This document shows, in pieces, positions 12,492 to 23,981 of a stretch of 64,000 nucleotides of DNA. This stretch comes from Mercurialis annua. Its lineage: Eukaryota; Streptophyta; Magnoliopsida; Malpighiales; Euphorbiaceae. The notes below the pieces were generated by a model. That model was not told the DNA's origin. It did no database searches and was given only the letters and a program-made list of their open reading frames with translations. The DNA lies in contig NC_065576.1 in NCBI RefSeq assembly GCF_937616625.2, forward strand, positions 2,916,501 to 2,980,500, read 5' to 3'. How positions within the stretch are numbered: the stretch's first letter is position 1; the number at the start of each line of letters is the position of its first letter. The position numbers and the translations under genes are program-made.

Positions 12492-12530
12492 TATAAATTC
12501 CTCTGATCTCTATCACTCTCAAAATCAAAA
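12492..12530 (+). promoter_or_regulatory. MES-C core promoter
   Basis: TATAAAT is at 12492-12498, 39 bp before the ATG, implying a very short leader. The same arrangement occurs before MES-E (18339-18345). In MES-D the matching position reads TTATTAAAT. Confidence 0.55.
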
Positions 12531-13846
12531 ATGGAAGAAGAGAAGCAAAAGCATTTTGTGTTAGTACACGGAGCCGGTCTCGGAGCTTGGAGCTGGTACA
12601 AAGTAGCGGCATTGCTAAAACTAGCAAATTACAAAGTCACAGCTCTGGATTTGGCGGCTTCCGGAATAAACCCGAAGCAGGTGAGCGATCTCCAGACTTT
12701 TTCCGACTATTATGAGCCGCTGATAGCATTTATGACGTCACTGCCACCGGGAGAGAAGGTGATTTTAGTCGGTCATAGTTTGGGCGGATTTAGCATTTCG
12801 GCGGCAATGGAAAGATTTCCTGAAAAGATTACTGTTGCTGTTTTTGTTGCGGCGCTTATGCCAGGACCTAATCTCAGTTCTGTTACCGTGAGAGAAGAGG
12901 TATTATTTTTTGAGAAATTTTTAAGTACGTTATTTGTAGACTGAACTGAACCAATCACTTAAAATATATTATTAAATATGTAAAGTTTTTAGCAAATAAA
13001 ACTATAATAGTGCCACCATTTTAACAATGTGTTTTAAAGTGATTAACCCAATTCACGGATGATGTGATAGATTAAATCTACGTAAAAATTTCTCTCATTA
13101 TTCTCTCTATTTGCTAAAGGAGTAATTAATGCAGGATAGTCTATAATTTTAACCAGGAATCTTTCCTTTTATTAATTTAATAAATGATCGATCAATTTCT
13201 GAAAATTGTGCAGTTCGATAAACAAGCGGGTTCTTATTTGGACACACAATATTTCTACGCTAATGGACCAAACAATCCTCCGACCGCCACCTTATATGGA
13301 CCCGAATTTCTGGCAACCAAGTTGTACAATCTATCCCCACCTAAGGTATTGTTTTTAAGCATCTATCATCTATATATTTTATTTTTTTAATGACTAACAA
13401 TCATAAAAATTGAAACTTTTACAATTTTTATATATGTCCATTATTTTATTTAAAAATGCAGTTTTCTGGTATATGTTTCATGTCGTTTTCATTTCCCATT
13501 TCCGTGCTATTTAATGCAATTATAACTTAATCTTGCAAAGGTGACTGGTTCTTTGCATTTTGCACAGGATGCAACTCTAGCTACATTATTGACAAGGCCT
13601 ATGCCTACTTATACTCCAAGTGAGCAAAACATAGTGACAACCAAAGAAAAATTTGGATCCGTTCATCGAGTTTACATTAAGTCCGACAAAGATAATATAC
13701 TAGGGGAGAATCTTAAGACGTTGATGATTTCAAAGAATCCGCCCGATGAGGTGAAATTTATTGCCGGTTCCGATCACATGGTTCAAGCTAGTAAGCCAAA
13801 AGCATTGTTCATTTGCTTCCAAGACATTGCCAACAAGTACATTTGA
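12531..13846 (+). CDS. MES-C: SABP2/methylesterase-family alpha/beta hydrolase
   Basis: Exons 12531-12899, 13214-13345 and 13568-13846 give 259 residues. The triad is Ser83 (GHSLGG), Asp209 (SDKD) and His237 (GSDHM). The oxyanion segment is HGAGLGAWSW, where most paralogues have HGAxHGAWCW, so the His after HGA(C/G) is Leu here. In exon 3 the usual FQRWMI is LKTLMI and the VVCD strand is IKSD, so residues around the acyl pocket differ from the D/E paralogues. Splice sites are canonical. It belongs to the C/D/E subgroup, which shares the promoter block and short N-terminus. It is probably an active esterase with altered specificity; the change in specificity is inference. Confidence 0.93.
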
Positions 13847-14629
13847 ATTTGATTTTTGATGAAAACCGACTTCTTCAAATAGATGATCAGTTTATTCATC
13901 AATTGATGGTTTTTTTAATTAATAACATAATGTGGATTTCTTGAAATGTAAAATTATAATAAAGAGTCAAAAATATTATTGCTAAATAATATATTTGGAT
14001 ATCACCAATTATTCAGTTGTTGTGTGTAATTGGCAGTCTGAGTCGATTGTGAATGTTTGTGTAATTTCTGTATTATGATGTGTATTTGTGTTAAATGTAA
14101 TGTTTGAATTTCGAGTGTGGACAATATTGTTATAGTTTGATGTGCATTATATGTTATCTACACTGATGAATGAGTATAAAGTTACAATTGTTCCCTAAAA
14201 TTGTAGTAATAAAAATTTAAATTGATTAAATTAAATTCTTTTAACTTGGTCCATAATTTTAAGCCTATTTGTGTTATATTTTAACACATAAATAAAATTC
14301 TAATCAATAAATCAAATATCACACTAGTAAATAAAAAATCAAATAACTTTTATAATTTAATCGATTTAAACATTTTAATTTTATGGTGAACCGGTTGAAA
14401 TGATTGGCCAGGAATGTCTTAAAATTTCAATATATGGGGAAAACACTAAATTTGATATAATGATAAAAGTTATTTCTAAATTTTATAATAAAAAAAATCA
14501 AAACTGAACCTACATATAAAATGAATGGATGAAATAAATCTACATCTCTTGCTTACAATCCTTACATTTGTTTATACCAAGTTCCAACACTTTTTTGACC
14601 AGAAATTTTTATTTGAACCTAATTTATAT
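13847..14629. other. Intergenic between MES-C and MES-D
   Basis: AT-rich sequence; no gene or clear repeat is supported. Confidence 0.4.
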
Positions 14630-14802
14630 AAGATTGTAAACTATCTATTAAATACATAACACGTGGCTCAATTAAATTGAACAACCAATCATTAATAGTA
14701 TTATATTTTAAATAAAAAAATTTCAATTAATAGACTATATAATAATTGGTTGTTTATATTAATTACGCCACATATTATATATTTAATAAATAGTTCATAA
14801 TT
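14630..14802. mobile_element. Small foldback element upstream of MES-D
   Basis: The arms read attgtaaactatctattaaa...acacgtggc on the left and gccacat...taataaatagttcataatt on the right, in inverted orientation around an AT-rich centre. It is MITE-like and under 200 bp. Confidence 0.6.
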
Positions 14803-14960
14803 CTACATATTGATTTTTTTTTTAGCATTATCCTCATGCAGAAACTCCAAACTAGTCAAACAGCAACTGAAATTAATTTGACTAAACTAAAATACGAAAA
14901 CAACCATGTGCTCTAGTCTTATTAAATTCTCCGATCTCTCAGTCTACACTCAAACTCAAA

Positions 14961-17334
14961 ATGGAAGATCAGAGACAAACTCATTTTGTGTTAGTACACG
15001 GCGCCGGCCACGGAGCTTGGTGCTGGTACAAGGTAGCTTCACTACTAAAATCAGCAGATTACAAAGTTACAGCTCTGGACATGGCAGCTTCTGGAGTAAA
15101 CCCTAAGCAAGTGAGCGATCTTCGTTCTTTTTCCGACTATTATGAGCCGTTGATCGAATTTATGGCGTCGGTTTCATCGGAAGAGAAGGTGATTCTAGTC
15201 GGACATAGCTTGGGTGGATTTAGCATTTCGGCTGCCATGGAAAAGTTTCCTGAGAAAGTTTCTGTAGGTGTTTTTGTAGCGGCGGTTATGCCGGGGCCTG
15301 ATCTTGGTTCTGTCACTCTAAGAGAAGAGGTATTTGTTTTTCTCTTCTTCTTTTGATTTGCTAATTAAAAATTGGTGTATATAAGTTGCTTCTTTTACTG
15401 ATATTTTAATGGCCAAATGTTATAAAAAGGTCAAACCTTTCACAAAAGTTTCACAAAAATCATGACCTTTCAATTTTGTCGATTTTGGCCAAAAACTGAT
15501 TATTTGGTTTCACAAAAATCCTGACCTTTCAATTTTGTCAATTTTGGTCAAAAATGGATTATTTGGTTTCATAAAAGTCCTGAACTTTCAATATTTGGCA
15601 TACCACATAGGCAAATTGAAATCAAATTGAGAGTTGACCACAACTGAAACCAAATAATTTGTTTTTAGCCAAAATCGACAAAATTGAAAAGTCAGGACTT
15701 TTGTGAAACTTTTATAAAAAGTTTGGTTTTTTTACTATATTACTATAATTTAATCTTTTACTGTATACTATATAGTATATTCTTACAACAATAGGATGAA
15801 ACATACTTCTAGTGTGATCAAGTATAGGTGTGTTAATTAGTCGAGTCGGAACAATGTCAAATTCAAGTTTGAGTGGTTTCTAGAATTTAAATTTTGAATT
15901 TTGAGTATAACTCGATTGAGATCTATTTTAGGAGATTGAGCTCAAAATTGTTTAAATTGTCGATATTTGAACTTGACTCGGTTGGATTATTGTATAAATA
16001 TTAAAAATTAATTATTAATTTAAAGTATTTTTTTTTTGTTATAAATGTATATAGTTATAAAGAGTAAACAAAATAAAACTGTAGTTCGATTAGGCTCACG
16101 AGTTTATGGAGCCGAATATTTTGAAATTCGAACTTGATTAAATAAAACTCAACTCGACTCAATAGTAATCGAATAATTGCGTATACTTTTCGAGTCAATT
16201 TCGAAAAATTCGCGACGACTCGCTTATATTACTAGTCGCCATCTAACATGAAATCTTATCTAAGAGCATATCACAAACAAATGATGTCAAATTTTATTTA
16301 AGTACAACATTGATCTATTTTATAATAAAATATTATAATATTTTAGTTTGAAATTGAAATTGAAATTGAAATTGAAATTGAAATTATATTAAAATTTTGT
16401 ACTCGTTGAAATTTCTAATCCAACTTCACTCAATTTCTGAAAAATTGTACAGTTTGATAAACAAGTGGATTCTTATATGGACACACAAATTATTTTCGAT
16501 AATGGACCAAACAATGCTCCGACCGCTTTTTTATATGGACCCGAATTTCTGGCAACCAAATTGTACGATCTTTCTCCAGCTGAGGTAATATTCTTTAACC
16601 ATATATTTTATCCATATCATTCTTTGTTTTAATGCCTAATGACAAAAAAAATCGAACTTTTACAATTTTATCAATAATAGCTAATTTTTTTAATATTATT
16701 CAATTTTTGTTTTATTGAAAAAATTTCATTTCAATAGTATAGTTTATTTATGAAATTTGAATAGAAGATTTGTATTGTGGTTGGCGTGACTGTATATTGG
16801 ATCTACTGATACTTTGAGCAAATGATGCATCATTTAAATTTTTATTATGTGTGGTAAAAAATAAAAACTTGAAAACACATTATGAAAATATAAACTTCTG
16901 TTAATTTTGGCATTGTGTAACATCTATGTCATACAAAAGCTTCTCAAATTATGTAGGTATTTCATGTTTTCATTTTCGCAAAACCCTTTTAAAACTTTAA
17001 AATTATACATAAACTATATTGTAGATCAGCTTAGTAATTCACGTATATTGTACAGGAAGTAACTCTAGCTACATTATTATCGAGACCTATGCCTTTTTAT
17101 ACTCCAAGTGATCAACACATTGTGATTACAGAAGAGAAATTTGGATCAGTTCCGCGAGTTTACGTTGTGTGCGACAAAGATAATATATTGAAGGAGAATT
17201 TTCAAAGGTGGATGATTGAGCAGAATCCGCCTAATGACGTCGAGCTGATCGCTGGTTCCGATCACATGGTTAATGTTTGTATGCCACAAGAATTTTGCAA
17301 ATGCCTCCAAAAAATTGCCAATAAGTACTTCTGA
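14961..17334 (+). CDS. MES-D: SABP2/methylesterase-family alpha/beta hydrolase
   Basis: Exons 14961-15329, 16453-16584 and 17056-17334 give 259 residues. The triad is Ser83 (GHSLGG), Asp209 (CDKD) and His237 (GSDHM), with a standard HGAGHGAWCWYK oxyanion segment and FQRWMIEQNPP in exon 3. Intron 1 (1.1 kb) is enlarged by a foldback element, a second repeat remnant and a short (GAAATT)6 tract. The promoter matches those of MES-C and MES-E except that the TATA box is disrupted (TTATTAAAT near 14919), so expression may differ. The frame is intact and I expect an active esterase; the substrate is unknown. Confidence 0.94.
15410..15745. mobile_element. Foldback element in intron 1 of MES-D
   Basis: Repeated motifs tttcaattttgtcgattttgg and gattatttggtttcac on the left recur inverted on the right (ccaaaatcgacaaaattgaa). 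A relative sits in intron 1 of MES-G at about 41995-42352. Ends are approximate. Confidence 0.7.
15831..16240. repeat. Non-autonomous element remnant in intron 1 of MES-D
   Basis: The left part has gtcgagtcggaac and aactcgattgag. The right part has caactcgactcaa and cgcgacgactcgc. The gtcgag/ctcgac reiteration is typical of a plant non-autonomous repeat. Boundaries are approximate. Confidence 0.45.
16350..16385 (+). repeat. (GAAATT)6 microsatellite
   Basis: Six consecutive GAAATT hexamers lie just before exon 2 of MES-D. Confidence 0.9.
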
Positions 17335-18377
17335 ATTTATTTTGTACCCATACAAAATTGTTCTTGCTCTTTCCTTCATGAGATTGCTTAAATTTATTTG
17401 ATCTCCATTATATTTATAGTTTCTTTAAATGTAAAAAGTTTGAGTTTGAGTTCGGAAAACATTATAATTTAGGGCTATATTTATATTTGTCTGTAACAGT
17501 AAGGCTGTTCGAATATGAAATTGTCATTTCGAATTATAGTGTTGTTTTCATTAGGCTGAGTTTGTCAAAATAAATTATTTTATTTTTCTATTTAAAATTA
17601 GCAGTTGAGAAATCAGGTTTCGTTTGTGGAAATAATATTTCTTTATTTTATAATGTGCATTATGTTATGTGGCTGTTTAGAGATAAAACATTTATAAAAA
17701 AACCCAACAGATTAATTTGTTAATATTATATTTTTAAATTGTCATCTTTCTCTCAAATTCTTCATATTTTCAAATGTTAATAACAACTATGTCCTCTAAT
17801 AATTCAGTTATATCTAGTTTTTTCCAAGTCTACCATAAATATAATTTCATACAAAATATAGTAAGTTTTTTGTTAAAATTTATTTAATCGTATTATGATT
17901 AATTTATTATTCGATCCTAGAATTTTTAATTAAAACATCACAATAAATTAAATAAATTGATCATCTTTCAAATTTATTAGATAATTAATTTATGTGCTTT
18001 GTATATAATTATATGAAAAGGTAAAATAACATTTGACGGATCAATTTCAATAAAAATAAAAGTACAGGAGTTGATCGTTGTAATTGTAAATATAAAACTA
18101 ATAGCGGGTGCACTACACACACTAACAGAAAAAGCACATACCGTCAAATGTCAAAGTGCGGGGACTTAATATACCGCAAGAATTGTACAAGGACCTTGGA
18201 ATGGAATTTGCCAAAATGTTTGGATGAAATTGGACCACATCATTACATTTATGGCAAGTATGATCCAGAGTATTCAACAATATTATCCAGCAATTGAAAT
18301 TAGTTGGAATAAATTACAATACAAGGCATGTCCTCTCTTATAAATTTCTCTAATCTCTATCATTCTCAAAATCAAAA
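17335..18377. other. Intergenic between MES-D and MES-E
   Basis: AT-rich sequence with no supported gene. It ends with the MES-E promoter: TATAAAT at 18339-18345, 33 bp before the start codon, in a block shared with MES-C. Confidence 0.45.
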
Positions 18378-19619
18378 ATGGAAGAAAAACAAAAGCATTT
18401 TGTGTTAGTACATGGAGCCGGTCACGGAGCTTGGTGCTGGTATAAGGTAGTGTCATTGCTAAAAACAGCAAATCATAAAGTTACAGCCCTGGATTTGGCG
18501 GCTTCCGGAGTAAACCCGAAGCAGGTGAACGATCTTCATTCTTTCTCCGATTATTATGAGCCTTTGATGGAGTTCATGACGTCACTGTCACCGGAAGAGA
18601 AGGTGATTTTAGTCGGCCATAGTTTGAACGGATTTAGCATTTCTGCTGCAATGGAAAGATTTCCTGAAAAAATTTATGTAGGTGTTTTTGTTGCAGCGTT
18701 TATGCCAGGTCCTAATCTCAGTTCTGTTACTATAAGAGAAGAGGTATATTTTTTGATAATATTTTGGATAGATTTAATGCGGCAGACTGAATATATATAA
18801 ACTTTCATAAAAAAAAATTATATTTATGTCACTATTTTAATGATATACTTTAAAGTGATTAGCTCAGTCCTTTGTAGACTAAATGTAGACTAAATTTATT
18901 TAAAAATTTCTCAGAGTAATTAATGTAGTATTTCTATAATTTCGAGAATTTTATTTTTATTAACTTAAGAACTAATAAAATCAATTTCTGAAAATTGTCT
19001 AGTTTGATAAGCAAGTGAATTCTTATATGGACACACAGTTTATCTTCGATAATGGACCAAACAATCCTCCGACCTCCTTCTTATATGGATCCGAATTTCT
19101 GTCAACCAAATTGTACAATCTATCCGCAGTTGAGGTATTATTCTTTAATCTTCTATTATCTATATTCTTCTCTATTTTTTCAATCGACAATTGTTTATGA
19201 TTTTTATGTCCTTTTCTGAAAGGGATGTCCTTTATTTTTTAAGAACACAGTTTTTCGTTGTCTGTTTCATGTCGTTTTTATTTTCCATTTCCGTGCTAAT
19301 TTAAACTTGCAAAGGTGACTGTTCTTTTCATTTTGCACAGGACGCAATTCTAGCTAAATTATCGACAAGGCCTATGCCTTTTTATACTCCAAGTGATGAA
19401 AACATAGTGACATCCAAAGAGAAATTTGGATCGGTTCCGCGAGTTTACGTTGTGTGCGATAAAGATAATATACTGAAAGAGAATGTTCAGAGGTGGATGA
19501 TTGAACAAAATCCGCCCGATGAGGTTAAGCTTATTGCTGGTTCTGATCACATGGTTAATGTTTGTAAGGCACAAGAACTGTGCAATTGCCTCCAAGAAAT
19601 TGCCAACAAGTACTTTTGA
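18378..19619 (+). CDS. MES-E: methylesterase-family alpha/beta hydrolase with altered nucleophile elbow
   Basis: Exons 18378-18743, 19003-19134 and 19341-19619 give 258 residues. Ser82, Asp208 (CDKD) and His236 (GSDHM) are all present, but the elbow reads GHSLNG: the third Gly of GxSxG is Asn (codon AAC), where every paralogue here has Gly or, in MES-H, Ala. That Gly position lies in the tight turn that presents the nucleophile, so a bulky side chain could change or lower activity. The rest is well conserved (HGAGHGAWCWYK; VQRWMIEQNPP), and no stop or frameshift is seen, which argues against simple decay. The exon 2 acceptor is ctag rather than gcag but still AG. It is closest to C and D. Confidence 0.93.
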
Positions 19620-19828
19620 ATTTGATTTTTGATGAAAACTGACTCTTGATCCATAGATGATTAGTTTATTCATTATATGATGGTTGTTCAATAACATAAT
19701 GTGGAATTCTTGAAATCTCATATATTTTTGGATATTATTATGAGTTGCTGCGGTTAATAGGCAGTTTGAGTAGATTTTTAATGTTGGTAAATTTTGTATT
19801 ATGAGGAGAGTAGGAGACTGATATCCCT

Positions 19829-20454
19829 GGGCCTGTTTGGTTCAGCTGTTTCTTATAGCTGGTGGCTGTTAGCTGTTGCTGATAGCTGTTAGCTGTTGGC
19901 TGGTAGCTGATAGCTGATAGACCATTAGTGTTTGGTGAGATTTAATTAGCTGTAGCTGTTTATATATAAAATGACCGTAAAGGGCATAATTTTTATTTTT
20001 ATATATTAAATTATGAATATATTATATCATATATTATTTAATAAAAGTATTAATAATTATTTTTTTTATAAGAAGCAATATTTAATTTAAACTTATTTAG
20101 ATATTTTTTTTATAAATCTGTAATAAATTATTCAAAAAATTATTAAATTATATTTATTTTAATATAAATAAAATAATTTTATATACTTTATAAATGATTA
20201 GAGTATTTAAAAATAATTTAAATAATTTTATATATAAAAAAAGGATATATTCTAGTAAGGGTAATTTTGTATAAATAATGAAACAGCTATCAGCTGTTGG
20301 CAAAAAGCTCCAAAATGGAGCTTTTCAAACAGCAGCTGTTGGAGGTTCAAAAAGCTCCAAAAAGCTCTGAAAAATTTCTCACCAAACACTTTGGTGGAGC
20401 TTTTTGAAAAGCAAAAGCCAAAAGCTCCACCAAAAAGCTGAACCAAACACCCCC
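19829..20454. mobile_element. Terminal-inverted-repeat element, non-autonomous
   Basis: The left end gggcctgtttggttcagct and right end agctgaaccaaacaccccc are near-perfect inverted repeats. Inside are reiterated agctgttagctg (left) and aaaagctccaaaa (right) motifs that are also complementary. There is no coding capacity and no clear target duplication, so the superfamily (hAT or PIF) is undecided. Confidence 0.7.
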
Positions 20455-20474
20455 TAATGTGTTTATATTTTCTT

Positions 20475-20856
20475 GGCTTAATGGCAAAAAAAACCCAAAC
20501 CTTTACGATTTGTTGCAATTATATCCAAATTTTTTAATTTTTGTAATAATATCCAAATTGGATTATTTTGTTGCAATAATATCCAAATTGCACTTTTTGT
20601 GTGAATTTTTTTGAGTTTTTTTGCCATTTTTTGGGAGTTTTACTATATTATTATACATCAAACCATAATAATAGCCTAATATCTTAATTGAAAACAACAA
20701 GTTTAACCATCAATTTGATTATTATTACTACAAAAAAATGCAATTTGGATATTATTGCAACAAAAAATACAATTTGGATATTATTGCAAAAATATACAAG
20801 TTTGGATATAATTGCAACAAGTCGTAAAGGTTTGGGTTTTTTTTTACCATTAGGCC
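20475..20856. mobile_element. Mutator-type MITE with 9-bp target duplication (unit 1 copy)
   Basis: TATTTTCTT flanks it at 20466-20474 and 20857-20865. Long inverted arms carry aaacccaaacctttacgatt and its complement. The unit 2 copy is at 35147-35527. Confidence 0.85.
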
Positions 20857-21330
20857 TATTTTCTTTGTGTTGAATGTAAAGTTCGAACTTTAAGTTTGGA
20901 CAACATTGTTATAGTTTGATGTGCATTATATGTTAAGTACAGAACGAAATAAATTTTGAAAATGAGATAAATGAAAATGAAATAAATTCTATGTTTTTAT
21001 TGAAATCGGGATAATACGGCCATATGTAAAACTAACGAGAGGGTTTTCAACTACCATGTTTTTTATTCTGGATTGCTAAACACCGCCCCTTTTTACTTAG
21101 TACCGCACAGCCACATTACATATTTGCCCTTTTCACTTTTTCAATAGAAAACCAATTCATAAAAAAAACCTAAATCCTCTCAACTCATTCAACTTTTCAC
21201 AAATTCATATATTACGAAAATTTCGGATTTGGAACGAGATAGAAATCGACAACCTCCGGTAAGTTTTTTTTTATTAATTTTGGTTTTTTTTTAAAAAAAA
21301 ACAATTAAAAAAAAGAGAAAAGGGGATTTT

Positions 21331-21609
21331 ACGTCCCCTCCGGAGGAGGAGACGCCGGAAACCGGCGTCCCCTCTTCCGGAGGGGACGTGAAATCCCACG
21401 TTCCCTCCGGAAGAGGGAACGTGGATTTCCCACGTTCCCTCTTCCGGAGGGAACGTGCGAAAACGGCGTCCCCTCTTCCGGAGGGGACGCTGTTCGTCCC
21501 CTCCGGAAGGGGGGACGCCGGAAACGGCGTCCCCCCTTCCGGATTCCGGAGGGGACGTGGGCGTCCGGCGTCCCCTCTTCCGGAGGGGACGCCGGACGCC
21601 CGTTCCGGA
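21331..21609. repeat. GC-rich array of nested palindromes (unit 1)
   Basis: The array consists of reiterated ggcgtcccctcttccggagg-type units and their inverse in an otherwise AT-rich region. Many form stem-loops of about 11 bp (ggcgtcccctc/gaggggacgcc with a short ttccg-type loop). Unit 2 (36002-36211) is shorter, so the array expands and contracts. Confidence 0.85.
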
Positions 21610-22343
21610 ATTTAATAAAATTTGAAATTTTTTTTTAAAAAAAATAAAAATTTAAATCTAATTATTGTTTTTTTAAAATAAAAAACAATAAAATAAATAA
21701 TTATTTGAAATAAATTAAATAATTTTAGAAATTTATTTAATTTAATATATATTATTTCTATAATTTAAATTATTATAACTGCAGGGCAGAAAGCGTATGG
21801 GGAAGACGTTTTTGGCCCCAGAATTAGGGGGATCGGGAGCCCGTCACGTTACGACGCGTAAAGTTTCTGCCTCGGCTCGACGGAAGAAACAAGCGCATAC
21901 TTCTCCCGATGACGTCCGCATTTCTGTTGAGGATCTTAGAGAGTCTGATGATTTTGTGAGCTCAGAGGACGAGCCAAGTGAAAAAATTTACATTTCTAAA
22001 CGGAAAAAGGGTGCAGGTGGTCGGTTCGTTGGCGACTCGTCATCAGGTAAATATAATTAAATGATTATAATTAATTTAATAATATTGTTAAAAAAATTAA
22101 ATGTAATTTAATTATGTTTAATGTTACTTTCAGGGTCGAACAGACGACCTGAAGAGGTTGACGTGTGGACCGTTACTGGTCCAGTACCTGGTGGACCCGA
22201 GGATGACACTGTTATTCCTAGTTTTCTCGGGCATGTCGCTTCTCGGCTATGGGATGGGGCGGACAGAGGCGTGCTGAAGTGTCAGACTAGACATGGAGCT
22301 CTGAAGAAGCTGAGACAGTGGTATGAGACGGCCTCAGAGGAGG

Positions 22344-22348
22344 TTAAG
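22344..22348 (+). repeat. Target-site duplication of the Athila element, left copy (TTAAG)
   Basis: TTAAG here is repeated at 34909-34913. The empty site in unit 2 (about 36957-36970) reads gaggttaaggtgctga with a single TTAAG. Confidence 0.95.
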
Positions 22349-23809
22349 TGATAGGTGCATTTTACACCTATGTTTAGGAGTTGTTTTCGCTTGTTTTTAG
22401 TATACTTTGAAGCGCTTTTTCCCCGTATTGGTGTGCTTATTTTGTGTATTAGCGTTTCAGGTAAAATGAAGCAATGCGAAGTGTTTTGGGCTTAAAGAAT
22501 GAAGAAATCAAGTATCGGAATAGGAGCGAGTTGAAAGAGCGAAGAAACGAGCAAGATATGGACATTTAAAGGAGGGGCTCGATCGAGCCCTTCACTTATG
22601 AAGGAAGGCTCGATCGAGCCCTATGAACAAAGCTGTCCAGAAGTTTCTTCAAGGCATAAGGCTCGATCGAGCCCTCACTCTTAAGTGGATGGCTCGATCG
22701 AGCCCCTTAAAAAGGAGCTCAGAATTTGAATTTCGAGACAAGACAAAACTCAAGGGCTCAATTTCTATTTTAGGCCCAACACTCCTTAGAAGGGTGTCCT
22801 TTGTTTACCTCATTTGTAACCCATATAAATAGCACATTATCTTTTTTAGGGTACACAACAAGTGGTAGACATTTTTTAGATTATTCTCTAGTTTTTACCT
22901 CTTTTAGATTAGCCATCTTCTCCTTGGAGATTCCTCCATTGTTGGAGCTTGATGAAAGTTTTATTTGCTTTATGAGAACAAGATCTTCATTTTTATTACA
23001 AGCTACTTATTGTGAATCTTCATTATTTTTATGGTTGTTTGCTCTACTTATTTAATCAAGGTAATTCTTCTTACTTTAATGTTCTACTTTGCTCATTCCT
23101 TGATTGTTTGTGTTAATCTAAATATGAGTAGCTAAATTTCCTTTGTTAGGGGGTTAGTATGACAACTTAGGGGTTTGATTGATTGGTTGGTCCTTAGTGT
23201 TGTATGCTTTTGTTTCTTTCCTATTACTCATTACTTGATTAGGATTAGCTACCTTAATCAATGTCATAGTTTGATTGACGCACCGAGAGGTGGTTGATTA
23301 GATCGACCTTTAGGTTAGAAAACCTAGATTTTAGAGCTCCACGAGAGTGGGTTTGAACCTAGGTGACCTTGGAGCGGATTGATTAATCGTTTGATATTGT
23401 TTTAGTTTGCCTTGTAACACGAGAGTGAGCTTGGTGTAATTAAATGACTAGATAGCGGTTTTGGCATTCCTTGAGACTCGAGAGAGCGGGAATGACGTTT
23501 TAGGCCTCGCTCGGTCCTTAGTAGTTTACACTTGACCAATCATGATTGCATAACCTAGGTTGGATTACTAACTCCTTGACATTCCCCTTTTATTGAATTA
23601 GATTCTTGATAATTAATTCTCTTTACTTGTTTAAATTGCAATTTCACGTTAGTTTAATTCTTAGTTAGTAATTGGATACTTGAACCTTCAATTGATCGTT
23701 GCTTTCCGAATTGAATTTCTATTTACGTGTTCGCTCACTTTAAACCTCTTGTCTTCGTGGGATCGATTCCGTATTTCCGGATTACTACAAGTTAGTATTT
23801 TTGCTAACA
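22349..23809 (+). repeat. 5' LTR of the Athila element
   Basis: It is identical in length to the 3' LTR and starts TG and ends CA. A TATA box (TATAAATAG, 22824-22832) marks the likely promoter, and the four palindromes at 22576-22704 lie upstream of it in U3. The second half has the cgagagagcggg and aacctaggt motifs shared with the solo LTR at 58766-60376. Confidence 0.95.
22576..22704 (+). repeat. Two palindrome pairs (hairpins) in U3 of the 5' LTR
   Basis: GGCTCGATCGAGCC occurs at 22576-22589, 22607-22620, 22660-22673 and 22691-22704. Within each pair the start-to-start distance is 31 bp. The 17-bp spacers are themselves partly complementary (CTTCA-CTTA-TGAAG and CACT-CTTA-AGTG), so each pair can fold into one long hairpin with a CTTA loop. 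Confidence 0.9.
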
Positions 23810-23815
23810 AGTTTT

Positions 23816-23833
23816 TGGCGCCGTTGCCGGGGA
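23816..23833 (+). other. Primer-binding site, tRNA-Asp type
   Basis: TGGCGCCGTTGCCGGGGA begins 6 bp after the 5' LTR and is complementary to the 3' end of plant tRNA-Asp with its CCA tail. This is the usual primer of the Athila group. Confidence 0.85.
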
Positions 23834-23981
23834 CAAGGTTGCGTTTAATTGATTGAAAGTATTGTGAAATTCGGTCGAGTTAGCGTTATTTTCTGTTTTT
23901 GGTTTATTGTTATTAATTATCTTTCGTGGTTTACACTCGGTTTTCTTGTTGTTGTTTGTGTAGGGAATTTGATTTTTGTGT

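Noticed and set aside
20252..20518. Minus-strand frame of 88 codons
   Set aside because: It consists of the aaaagctccaaaa repeats at the right end of a terminal-inverted-repeat element.
22576..22704. Regularly spaced palindromes as a CRISPR-like array
   Set aside because: This is plant DNA, the repeats come in pairs within an LTR, the spacers resemble each other and are self-complementary, and there is no cas gene.
22623..23055. Short open frames in the LTR, repeated at 33722-34154
   Set aside because: They are identical in both LTRs, lie across the palindromes and TATA box, and have no protein-like composition; they are chance frames in the promoter region.
23976..23981. Start of gag-pol at the TTG codon 23976
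   Set aside because: The ATG at 23982 (MHNTRR) is the natural start and fits known Athila gag N-termini.
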